Assembly: GCA_017646485.1 (NCBI GenBank)
Contig: JAGCML010000108.1
Location: 1 to 8,991 of the forward strand
Reading direction: 5' to 3'
DNA: 8,991 bases
Source: Kiritimatiellia bacterium
GTDB lineage: Bacteria > Verrucomicrobiota > Kiritimatiellia > RFP12 > DVOR01
Under the pieces are notes generated by a model. The model was given only the letters and a program-made list of their open reading frames with translations, had not been told where the DNA came from and did no database searches. The position numbers were made by a program, and so were the translations under genes. Shown piece after piece: positions 1-6,080 of the stretch (position 1 is its first letter; the number at the start of each line of letters is the position of its first letter).

Positions 1-396
1 ATGCATGAGGAGTGTTTGGGCCGAGGCGATAAAGTAATCAAGCGCTGCCGTGCCTGCGACATTAGCCAATTCGTGTGGGTCACAGACGGCTGACGTGATG
101 CCGCGTGGCAACACCATGCGTTCCCATTCATGCGGCGTCACCATTGAGCTCTCAATGTGGCAATGGGCATCCGTGAAGCCAGGAATCGCGGTTAGACCGG
201 TGGCATCAATGACACGCTTTCCTTCATATCCTGTGCCCAATGCCGCAATGCGTTTACCGCAAATTGCGATCTCTTCGCTTCTCATTTCGCCCGTGACGAG
301 GTCAAAGATGCGCGCACCTCGAATGACAATATCTGCGGGTTTGCGGCGCATTGCCACATCAATGCAGGCGGCCAGGTCTGCGGGTGTACGGGTCAT
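1..396 (-). CDS. ade: Adenine deaminase, N-terminal part (cut by window edge)
   Basis: Adenine deaminase hydrolyses adenine to hypoxanthine and ammonia in cytosolic purine salvage. The first 132 codons are present; the family usually runs to about 550-590 residues, so most of the catalytic domain lies beyond position 1. Residues 22-69 form the small beta-sandwich start typical of amidohydrolases (ADIVIRGARIFDL). Residues 72-85 read PGFTDAHCHIESSM, with the metal-ligand pair H78/H80 and E82. Residues 97-112 read LPRGITSAVCDPHELA, the CDPHE motif characteristic of Ade rather than dihydroorotase or D-aminoacylase. The ATG at 396 lies one base after the stop codon of the upstream MBL gene, with a GGAG Shine-Dalgarno inside that gene's last codons, so the two are probably co-transcribed and translationally coupled. 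The family assignment is secure; activity cannot be judged from a third of the protein. Confidence 0.9.
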   Translation of the reverse strand, partial: MTRTPADLAACIDVAMRRKPADIVIRGARIFDLVTGEMRSEEIAICGKRIAALGTGYEGKRVIDATGLTAIPGFTDAHCHIESSMVTPHEWERMVLPRGITSAVCDPHELANVAGTAALDYFIASAQTLLMH

Positions 397-397
397 C

Positions 398-1183
398 TTA
401 CAACTCCATAAAGGGAAGGGATTCATTTTGTTTGGCGATGGCGAGCGTTACGTTCTGCTTGCCGATGTGCTTGAGTGTGCCAGACATCAGGGCGCCAGCC
501 AATTCGGGTTGATTGCAATCGCGCGACAGATGGGCCAAGGTGATGGTACGCAGTTCGTCGGAGGCATAAGTCGCCACGGCTTCACAGGCCTGGTCATTGG
601 AGAGGTGGCCCGCTCTGCCGCTAATACGCGAAATTAATTGAAAGCCGCGACCCGAATTGCGCAACATCTGCAAATCGTGGTTGGATTCTAAGATAAGCGC
701 AGTGCACCCAGTGATTGCCTGGGCTACGCCTTCGGTGACATAACCTAAGTCAGTGAAATAGCCCAGCTTCTGCGCACCATCTTCAATGACATAGGCTACG
801 GGTTCGGCCGTGTCATGGGGAATCGGTACTGGTGTAATGGTGAGATCGCCCAACATAAAGGGTAGGCCAGACTCAAAAAAGTTGAATTCCGGTACAGCAC
901 GTTGGTGACATCTGCACTGCCGTTCGATGACCGCGGCTGTGTTGTAGTTGGCAAAGATTGGCACCGTATATTTCTTGGTGAAGACCTCTAAACCGCCAAT
1001 GTGGTCGGTGTGTTCATGGGTAATTAAGATGCCGTCCAAGGATTCGGGAGCGACATCAAGTGCCTTAAGGCGTTGCTCCAAGGTGCGACAATTCAATCCA
1101 ATGTCAATTAAGAGGCGAAGACCTGCGGCCTCAATAAGCGTTGCATTCGCGCTACTACCAGATGCTAAAACTGAAAATCTCAT
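398..1183 (-). CDS. MBL-fold metallo-hydrolase, YycJ/WalJ-like
   Basis: This is a complete 261-residue metallo-beta-lactamase-fold protein. The opening MRFSVLASGSSANATLIE matches the YycJ/WalJ group. The metal-binding motif THEHTDH lies at residues 55-61, followed by H123-D124 (IPHD), D145 (YFTDLG), ESNHD at 166-170, GHLSN around H193, and LAHLSRDCN around H218. That set is typical of the YycJ group, cytosolic phosphodiesterase/nuclease-like enzymes; an exonuclease role connected with DNA repair has been proposed for some members, but the substrate here is unknown. There is no signal peptide. The start at 1183 has only a weak GATGAG ribosome site. A possible extended -10 (TGGTAGAAT, minus strand, 1201-1193) lies so close that the transcript would be almost leaderless, so the promoter is unresolved. 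The stop codon is one base before the adenine deaminase start. Fold assignment is strong; subgroup is likely. Confidence 0.9.
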   Translation of the reverse strand: MRFSVLASGSSANATLIEAAGLRLLIDIGLNCRTLEQRLKALDVAPESLDGILITHEHTDHIGGLEVFTKKYTVPIFANYNTAAVIERQCRCHQRAVPEFNFFESGLPFMLGDLTITPVPIPHDTAEPVAYVIEDGAQKLGYFTDLGYVTEGVAQAITGCTALILESNHDLQMLRNSGRGFQLISRISGRAGHLSNDQACEAVATYASDELRTITLAHLSRDCNQPELAGALMSGTLKHIGKQNVTLAIAKQNESLPFMEL

Positions 1184-1233
1184 AACTCATCTATTCTACC
1201 ATTTTCATGCGTGCGTTACGCGTGCGCGAAGCC

Positions 1234-1268
1234 AAAAAAAGAAACACCGCGAGGACTCCCTCGCGGTG
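1234..1268 (-). terminator. Rho-independent terminator of the LRR-protein gene
   Basis: On the minus strand, CACCGCGAGG and CCTCGCGGTG (1268-1259 and 1254-1245) form a perfect 10-bp stem around a 4-base loop, followed by TTTCTTTTTTT. It begins 28 bases after the stop codon at 1296 and separates that gene from the MBL hydrolase gene. Confidence 0.9.
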
Positions 1269-1295
1269 CGCTTGGTAGTGCAAATCAATGTATTA

Positions 1296-2507
1296 TTACT
1301 TCTCGGGTACCACAAACTTATAGAATGCGGCTTTTTCATCTGCAGGCACCGTCACCTGAATCTTATCCGATTCCACCGCAGTAGCATTTGAATCAAGTTC
1401 AATCACTTCCCATTCGCCATCAACACTTGAAACCTTCATCACTGAAATACCGACCGTTGCGGCCCCTTCTTTGACTTCAATTACGGGAGCACCGAAAGCA
1501 AAAGACTTCATCTCATCCTTTGTGAAGACTTCATTTGCCTCCAAGGCTTTCTCTATCGCCTCTTTGGTAGTCATCAACTCTTTGCCACGGACATAGGAGT
1601 CTAACGCTGCCTTTGAAGCAAAATACGCAGTAACCGTCACGGCTTCCTGTGGCATTGTAAAGGTATAGACTGATGCCATCGTGGCAGCTTTGGTATCCCA
1701 ACCGCAAAAAATACTTCCTTCATCTGCTGTGGCAGTCAACGTCACAGCCTCTCCTTCGAGATATTCTCCTGCTCCTGTCACGGAACCCTCGCCAATAGTT
1801 GTTACGATTACTGAAGTTTTATTCTTCTTAAGATTCATCGTCAAACCATTCCACTTCCCATCGGCATCAATAACAGCCTCCCAAGACTTTGCATACTCTG
1901 GCAAGTAGTATCCCGTTGCATTCGGGAATGCGGATGTTCCTACGTTTTGGGGCGGTTCCCCAGAAAACAAAAAGGTCATTTTCGTAGGACATTTGTAAAA
2001 TGCATAACTATCAATGCCAGTAACAACTTCTGGGAATTCTACATCCATTAGCGATGTGCACCCATAAAAAGCATCCGTTCCAATGTATAGTGGCGTGTCT
2101 GGAAAAACGATAGATTTAAGCGATGTACACTCTCTAAAGGCATAAGAGAGAATCCATAAGTGAGCGGCACCATCTTTAAATGTAATGGTTGAAAGATTTG
2201 TACATTTTTCAAATGCATAGACGCGAATTTCTTCAAGCGACGATGGGAACTCAATCCCTGTTAGAACAGAATTCCCCGATGCTGCATCACGTTTTATTGC
2301 TTTCACGCGATAGGTTGAACCATACTCTGATACCGTCTCTGGAATCCGAATAAGCGGTCCACTTGTTATCGCACCATAAACAGCCCAAGAAGCACCATAT
2401 CCCGATCCGCTACCAGTGTAGCTTTCATACTCGATTGTCCAATTTCCCGCAAATAAGGTTGAATACACCACACTTATGCATAAGAATATTAAAAGCATTT
2501 TTTTCAT
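1296..2507 (-). CDS. Secreted BspA-type leucine-rich-repeat protein with InlB-type repeat
   Basis: This is a 403-residue exported protein. Residues 1-20 (MKKMLLIFLCISVVYSTLFA) form a signal peptide with a likely cleavage after FAG or LFA. Residues 84-209 hold about five BspA-like (LRR_5) repeats of the pattern I..YAF..CTSL..I.F, at 94-110, 119-135, 142-158, 165-181 and a degenerate last copy at 189-209. Residues 229-297 (GEGSVTGAGEYLEGEAVTLTA, then FCGW and VTVTAYFA) match the divergent InlB B-repeat. Residues 300-403 form a helical then beta-rich tail ending FYKFVVPEK that I do not recognise. No LPXTG motif or membrane anchor is visible. BspA-like proteins bind host or matrix components in known cases; that function here is inference. 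The start at 2507 follows a perfect AAGGAGG with six bases of spacing; longer upstream starts would run through the structured leader and have no signal peptide. Confidence 0.85.
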   Translation of the reverse strand: MKKMLLIFLCISVVYSTLFAGNWTIEYESYTGSGSGYGASWAVYGAITSGPLIRIPETVSEYGSTYRVKAIKRDAASGNSVLTGIEFPSSLEEIRVYAFEKCTNLSTITFKDGAAHLWILSYAFRECTSLKSIVFPDTPLYIGTDAFYGCTSLMDVEFPEVVTGIDSYAFYKCPTKMTFLFSGEPPQNVGTSAFPNATGYYLPEYAKSWEAVIDADGKWNGLTMNLKKNKTSVIVTTIGEGSVTGAGEYLEGEAVTLTATADEGSIFCGWDTKAATMASVYTFTMPQEAVTVTAYFASKAALDSYVRGKELMTTKEAIEKALEANEVFTKDEMKSFAFGAPVIEVKEGAATVGISVMKVSSVDGEWEVIELDSNATAVESDKIQVTVPADEKAAFYKFVVPEK

Positions 2508-2723
2508 ATCATCCTCCTTGTTTTTTGAAGGAGGTAAAAGAAAAACCTCCTTCAGTGTTTCAAGGGAGGTTGTAGGAGACCTAACGTAGAGACACTGAAG
2601 GAGGAAACACGCATACGCGTGCAACCTCAAACGTGACGTCTACGTTGAAACTTCCTACATTTCCCTTGACGTACCGTTTGCGTTACCGCAAAAAGATAAA
2701 TACTATGGCTCATCCCATAGCGT
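2508..2723 (-). promoter_or_regulatory. Long structured 5' leader of the LRR-protein gene
   Basis: From the inferred transcription start near 2723 the leader is about 215 bases and packed with inverted repeats. In transcript order: CTATGG/CCATAG (2720-2703, 6-bp stem, 6-base loop); TTTGCG/CGCAAA with a GUAA tetraloop (2692-2677); AACGT/ACGTT around GACGTC (about 2648-2630); CACGC/GCGTG with a 4-base loop (2621-2608); then the SD/anti-SD alternation listed separately (2604-2513). There is no coding signal in it. This suggests RNA-level control of the gene; the ligand or signal is unknown, and I recognise no known riboswitch consensus. Confidence 0.5.
2513..2604 (-). promoter_or_regulatory. Candidate attenuator/SD-sequestration switch
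   Basis: Minus strand. Four segments alternate: a = CCTCCTTCAGTGT (2604-2592), b = ACACTGAAGGAGG (2558-2546, extended by T at 2545), c = ACCTCCTTC (2535-2527), d = AAGGAGG (2519-2513), the Shine-Dalgarno of the gene. Segments a:b form a perfect 13-bp stem followed by TTTTTCTTTT, a terminator shape. Segments b:c form a 9-bp hairpin that destroys a:b and frees d. Segments c:d form a 7-bp hairpin that hides the Shine-Dalgarno. The layout is that of transcription/translation switches; the pairing is seen in the sequence, regulation is inferred. Confidence 0.55.
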
Positions 2724-2729
2724 GCAATT

Positions 2730-2759
2730 ATTGTACTACATTACAGGAGTTATCTTCAA
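2730..2759 (-). promoter_or_regulatory. Promoter of the LRR-protein gene
   Basis: Minus strand: -35 TTGAAG (2759-2754), 18-base spacer, -10 TACAAT (2735-2730). It is the best sigma-70 match between the upstream terminator and the gene, and gives a transcription start near 2723. Confidence 0.6.
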
Positions 2760-2873
2760 ATAAAAAGCTTATTAAATCTCTAAAAACATCTTTGTCTCCC
2801 TGCAGATTTGAGGGCGTTTTTGAGATACGGTTGGGAAAAGGTGACGGTATTGAAATATGAAGTATTAGAGATG

Positions 2874-2900
2874 AAAAACACCGCGCGTGGCGGTGTTTTT
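2874..2900 (-). terminator. Bidirectional terminator, downstream copy of a 23-base direct repeat
   Basis: AAAAACACCGC and GCGGTGTTTTT pair perfectly over 11 bp around a 5-base loop, with A and T runs on both sides, so it can act on either strand. It ends the ATPase transcript. Its central 23 bases (2876-2898) are identical, in the same orientation, to 4571-4593 behind clpX. Confidence 0.85.
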
Positions 2901-2922
2901 ATAGTATGAGGCGAGGGGGTAC

Positions 2923-3024
2923 TTATTTGTGGACGGCGAGCTTTTCGCGGACCGCGGCTGCTCTGATGCTAAGGTGTAGCATCTGGTCTAGGGTTTGGCG
3001 TTCCCGCTGTCGAATAGTTATAGG
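2923..3024 (-). pseudogene. Orphan 3' gene remnant, 33 codons, possibly clpX-tail-like
   Basis: Minus strand, directly after the ATPase stop. An open frame from 3024 to the TAA at 2925-2923 reads ITIRQRERQTLDQMLHLS, then IRAAAVREKLAVHK. It has no start codon or ribosome site, uses GC-richer codons than the ATPase, and has the charged helical look of a real C-terminus. Its end (LHLS, two residues, A..VREKL.A) resembles the end of ClpX in this window (LHIT, A..VREKLLA), and both are followed by the same terminator. It may be the leftover 3' end of a gene displaced by the ATPase unit, or chance. No function is proposed. Confidence 0.35.
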
Positions 3025-4343
3025 TCACGAAGTAAAAATGCCATATACACAGGAAGTGTTAAAATGCCACCCTCTGAACGTCCAACATTGTAATCACCTA
3101 ATTTGATGCCTTGCGTAATATGGTATTTTTCTGGATGTTTTAATAGGGTCTTTAGACTCTTTGCATTTCCAGATTTCGCCTTGACTTCAATCGGTGTACA
3201 TTTACCTTTGTAACGAATCACAAAATCAATTTCAAGACCAGAATCTTTATGAAAATAGTACAACTTGCGTCCCATTTTCCCAAAGATGTCTGCTACCAAG
3301 TTCTCAAAAATTGCACCTTTATAACTCTGTAAATTGCCTTGCAAGAGATCAAACTGCGTTCCATCTTCGAGCATGCTGACCAACAATCCACTGTCACGCA
3401 GATAGACTTTGAATACATTTTCATTTGCATTCCCAGCTAAAGGCAACTCGGGCGTTGATAAATTGTAACATCGAGTAATGATGCCCGCATCTTCAATCCA
3501 TTGCAAACTTCCTAAATACTGAGATGCGGAAGCACCTTTCTTAACCACCGAGTACTGAAACTTTTTATTCTCTTTACTCAACTGTTTAGGGACTGATAAG
3601 AAGCAATCTCTAATCTTTGATTTATCCTCTCGGTTCGCATGTTTAACCATGTCATCTTCGTAGGAGCGGATTAAATCGCGTTGAACTTGCAGGGCCTTCT
3701 CAAGATTCTTTGTTTCCACTAAAGTCTTAACGACTTCTGGCATCCCCCCAACGGCTGTATAAAGTAAAATTAATTCCGGGAATCGATTGTGGAGTACGGC
3801 TGGGACCTCCGTCTCTGTCTCAAGATGTTGTTCTAAGACTTTGATGACTGAGTCATCAATTTCATTTGCCCACAAGAACTCTTCGAAGTCAAGTGCATAC
3901 ATGTCAATCATCGTTTCTGACCCAACGGGAATTGACTTCGGTTCACGTCCATATCCTTTTACACCTAATAATGACCCCGTTGCAATAACATCAAATCGGC
4001 CGTCAACATGAAAGAACTTTAGTGCAGTCCGAGCTTCAGGGCATTCTTGAATTTCATCTAAAATTAAAATCGTTTGTTGTGGTACAAACTTTGCGGCTTT
4101 ACCTAATAATGCCGATAACATGAAAACGATTTGATTAACCTCTAAACTTCCTGAAAAAACCGACGCATATTGTGGATTCTCAAAAAAGTTGAGGTATATC
4201 ACATGTTTATAATTTTGATTAGCAAATTGTCGAACCGAAAATGTCTTTCCACACTGACGACATCCCTTAATGATCAAGGGCTTTTTGTTTGGAGTATTCT
4301 TCCATTCCAACAATCTGTCTTCTATTTTTCGCCTTAAGACCAT
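3018..4343 (-). CDS. AAA ATPase with C-terminal DUF4143 (PD-(D/E)XK-like) domain
   Basis: This is a 441-residue protein of the common AAA_14/DUF4143 family, whose cellular role is unknown. Walker A is GCRQCGKT at residues 27-34. Walker B is TILILDEIQE at 91-100. A sensor-like VIATGSLLG lies at 119-127, the family signature LDFEEFLWA at 151-159, and GGMPEVV at 199-205. The C-terminal domain has GAIFENLVADIF (343-354), HKDSGLEIDFVI (365-376) and PIEVKAKSG (384-392); E371, D373, E386 and K388 fit a PD-(D/E)XK nuclease-like core. The start at 4343 is chosen because AAGGAGG lies six bases upstream; the ATG two codons earlier abuts it with no spacing. It has its own promoter and a terminator at 2874-2900. 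Base composition is clearly more AT-rich than clpX, consistent with horizontal transfer, which is common in this family. Confidence 0.9.
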   Translation of the reverse strand: MVLRRKIEDRLLEWKNTPNKKPLIIKGCRQCGKTFSVRQFANQNYKHVIYLNFFENPQYASVFSGSLEVNQIVFMLSALLGKAAKFVPQQTILILDEIQECPEARTALKFFHVDGRFDVIATGSLLGVKGYGREPKSIPVGSETMIDMYALDFEEFLWANEIDDSVIKVLEQHLETETEVPAVLHNRFPELILLYTAVGGMPEVVKTLVETKNLEKALQVQRDLIRSYEDDMVKHANREDKSKIRDCFLSVPKQLSKENKKFQYSVVKKGASASQYLGSLQWIEDAGIITRCYNLSTPELPLAGNANENVFKVYLRDSGLLVSMLEDGTQFDLLQGNLQSYKGAIFENLVADIFGKMGRKLYYFHKDSGLEIDFVIRYKGKCTPIEVKAKSGNAKSLKTLLKHPEKYHITQGIKLGDYNVGRSEGGILTLPVYMAFLLRDL

Positions 4344-4368
4344 GCTCATCCTCCTTAAATACAAGCAT

Positions 4369-4397
4369 AGTATAGACCTTGTATACAACTTTTTCAA
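4369..4397 (-). promoter_or_regulatory. Promoter of the ATPase gene with overlapping palindromes
   Basis: Minus strand: -35 TTGAAA (4397-4392), exact 17-base spacer, -10 TATACT (4374-4369), start near 4362. The -35 lies inside the last copy of the tandem repeat. The spacer contains a perfect 10-bp palindrome TTGTATACAA (4379-4388). ATACAAG (4359-4365) and CTTGTAT (4378-4384) form an inverted repeat spanning the -10. These are plausible operator sites for a repressor. Confidence 0.65.
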
Positions 4398-4505
4398 GGG
4401 AGTTTTTGAAAAATGCTCAACTTTTTCAAGGGAGTTTTTGGAAAAGCCTCAACTTTTTCAAGGGACTTTTTGGGCAACCCCACAACTTTTTCAAGGGAGT
4501 TTTGG
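4386..4505. repeat. Four-copy tandem repeat, 23-base units at 32-33-base period
   Basis: The unit begins CAACTTTTTCAAGGGAGT on the plus strand. Copies are 4386-4408, 4418-4440, 4450-4472 (one G to C change) and 4483-4505 (one change near the end), separated by 9-10 bases of partly similar sequence. The period is close to three turns of the helix. Each copy carries a TTGAAA hexamer on the minus strand, and the one nearest the ATPase gene supplies its -35 box. A CTTGTAT heptamer flanks the array on both sides (4378-4384 and 4508-4514). Confidence 0.85.
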
Positions 4506-4562
4506 TGCTTGTATCATTTATTTTGGGATATGCAAATGGACGGATGAAGGAAAGGAAAGGTA

Positions 4563-4594
4563 GAAAAACAAAACACCGCGCGTGGCGGTGTTTG
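4563..4594 (-). terminator. Rho-independent terminator of clpX, upstream copy of the 23-base repeat
   Basis: AAACACCGC (4571-4579) and GCGGTGTTT (4585-4593) form a 9-bp stem with a 5-base loop; on the minus strand it is followed by TTGTTTTTC. It lies about 28 bases after the clpX stop codon. Positions 4571-4593 are identical to 2876-2898. Confidence 0.85.
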
Positions 4595-4621
4595 TTTGAA
4601 GTGGTGCTCAAGGAGGAGGGA

Positions 4622-5929
4622 TTAGGCCTGGGCGAGCAATTTTTCACGCACAATGTCTGCGGTGATGTGCAGGGGCTTGCCCTGTGCGGCTGGATTGCCA
4701 GGAAGTTCGTACATGAAGTCTTCCATGACCTGTTCCATGATGGCGCGGAGGCCACGGGCACCCGTTTTGCGCTTGATAGCTTCTGCAGCGATGGCGGAAA
4801 GGGCGTCATCATCAAAGGAGAGCACCACCTTTTCCATGGCGAGCAACTTCTGATACTGGCGGACAATCGCGTTCTTGGGTTCCGTTAAGATACGGACCAA
4901 TTCTGCTTCCGTCAGGTTTTCCATCTTTGCAATCACGGGAATACGACCGACGAATTCGGGGATGATGCCGAAGCTCACGAGGTCTTCGGGTTGCACCTTC
5001 GAGAGAATGCGGTCGCTTTCCGCGCGTGCGTCAGCTTCGGAGTCAACGAACCCAATCGAGGCCTTGCCTAAGCGGTTTTTGATCTTTTCATCCAACCCAA
5101 CAAATGCGCCGCCGCAAATGAAGAGGATGTTGCTGGTGTCCATGCGGATGTATTCAGCCTGCGGGTGCTTACGGCCTCCCTTTTCAGGCACATGGGCCAC
5201 AGTCCCTTCAATAATCTTGAGGAGGGCCTGCTGCACACCTTCGCCGCTCACGTCACGGGTGATGGAGGTGTTTTCGGTCTTGCGAGCGATTTTGTCAATT
5301 TCGTCGATGTAGATGATGCCGCGTTCGGCCTGCTTCACATCCATGCCGCAGTTCTGCAAGAGGTAGAGGAGGATGTTTTCTACGTCTTCACCCACATAAC
5401 CTGCTTCCGTGACGGTCGTCGCATCTGCGATCGCAAAGGGCACATTGAGCATCTTGGCGAGCGTCTTCGCGAAGAGCGTCTTACCGCAACCCGTCGGACC
5501 GATGAGCATCACATTGCTCTTTTCGATTTCTACATCGCCGAAGGCTTCGTCACTCTTTTCGGTCTGCGTCAAACGCTTATAGTGGTTGTGCACGGCGACT
5601 GCGAGCAATTTCTTCACGCGGTCATGGCCGATGATGTACTGATCAAGGAACTCCTTAATCTTCGCAGGTGCGGGCACATTGAGTTTGGGGAGGGGTTTAT
5701 TGGAGGCTTTGGGGGCAGCGCCGTTACCTTCCATCGAGGCGATGAGCTGCATCATGTGATGGTATTCAGGCGACTGCTCGAGCATGTTCTGCGTGAGCGT
5801 TTCAGCGCAACTGCGGCAGAGAATTGCGTCGCCAATCATGCCATGGATGCAGTCACGCGGATTTGCTTCTTCTCCGCAAAAGGAACAGATCACCTTGTCT
5901 TCATTCTTTTTACCGCCACGACGAGCCAT
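4622..5929 (-). CDS. clpX: ATP-dependent Clp protease ATP-binding subunit ClpX
   Basis: ClpX is the hexameric AAA+ unfoldase that recognises tagged or native substrates and threads them into the ClpP peptidase in the cytosol. The 435-residue protein is full length. The N-terminal zinc domain has C15/C18 and C38/C41. Walker A is GPTGCGKT (144-151), the pore loop GYVGED is at 177-182, Walker [11 protein letters not shown] at 205-214, the RKH loop at 253-255, and the ClpP-contacting IGF tripeptide at 292-294. The arginine finger is in PEFVGR (R329), and sensor 2 in TGARGLR (R392). The presence of IGF implies a ClpP elsewhere; clpP is not adjacent, and tRNA genes lie directly upstream instead. 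The start at 5929 is set by AGGAGG four bases upstream and by the MARRGGKK opening; longer in-frame starts would run into tRNA-Ser. A terminator-like hairpin ends only 13 bases before the start codon. Confidence 0.97.
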   Translation of the reverse strand: MARRGGKKNEDKVICSFCGEEANPRDCIHGMIGDAILCRSCAETLTQNMLEQSPEYHHMMQLIASMEGNGAAPKASNKPLPKLNVPAPAKIKEFLDQYIIGHDRVKKLLAVAVHNHYKRLTQTEKSDEAFGDVEIEKSNVMLIGPTGCGKTLFAKTLAKMLNVPFAIADATTVTEAGYVGEDVENILLYLLQNCGMDVKQAERGIIYIDEIDKIARKTENTSITRDVSGEGVQQALLKIIEGTVAHVPEKGGRKHPQAEYIRMDTSNILFICGGAFVGLDEKIKNRLGKASIGFVDSEADARAESDRILSKVQPEDLVSFGIIPEFVGRIPVIAKMENLTEAELVRILTEPKNAIVRQYQKLLAMEKVVLSFDDDALSAIAAEAIKRKTGARGLRAIMEQVMEDFMYELPGNPAAQGKPLHITADIVREKLLAQA

Positions 5930-5942
5930 AATGCCTCCTGAC

Positions 5943-5969
5943 AAAAAGTGCCACCTCTTCAGAGATGGC
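5943..5969 (-). terminator. Terminator/attenuator hairpin between tRNA-Ser and clpX
   Basis: Minus strand: GCCATCTC and GAGGTGGC (5969-5962 and 5957-5950) form an 8-bp stem with one G-T pair and a TGAA loop, followed by ACTTTTTG. It closes the tRNA transcript but sits directly before the clpX Shine-Dalgarno (5939-5934), leaving no clear room for a separate promoter. clpX may depend on read-through or on a promoter I cannot see. Confidence 0.7.
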
Positions 5970-5987
5970 AGCCTTCGAAAATAAATT

Positions 5988-6077
5988 TGGCGGAGAGGGA
6001 GGGATTCGAACCCCCGGTACCTTGCGGCACGCATGATTTCGAGTCATGTGCATTCAACCAGGCTCTGCCACCTCTCC
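5988..6077 (-). tRNA. tRNA-Ser (anticodon CGA)
   Basis: This 90-base class II tRNA has acceptor GGAGAGG/CCTCTCC, discriminator G, and an encoded CCA. The anticodon loop CTCGAAA has CGA at 6041-6039. The long variable arm has the stem GTGCC/GGTAC with a GCAA loop, as expected for serine. The T-loop is TTCGAAT. It decodes UCG. It is the last tRNA of the four-gene cluster. Confidence 0.97.
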
Positions 6078-6080
6078 AGA

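Noticed and set aside
1184..1233. Extended -10 promoter (TGGTAGAAT) for the MBL-ade unit
   Set aside because: It would start transcription about three bases before the start codon and has no -35 box. It is too weak to list as a feature, though leaderless initiation cannot be excluded.
2555..2575. Possible fifth copy of the ATPase-promoter repeat (TTTCAAGGGAG) in the LRR leader
   Set aside because: Only 11 bases match, which is expected by chance several times in a window this size.
2633..2860. 75-codon plus-strand frame between the LRR gene and the terminator
   Set aside because: No ribosome site, no recognisable features, and it runs across the promoter and structured leader of the minus-strand gene.
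4386..4505. CRISPR array suggested by evenly spaced direct repeats
   Set aside because: The gaps between units are only 9-10 bases and resemble each other, far too short for spacers, and no cas genes are present. The array is part of a promoter region.
5165..5941. 258-codon plus-strand frame opposite clpX
   Set aside because: It lies fully antisense to the unmistakable clpX coding sequence and has no ribosome site; it is a shadow frame.
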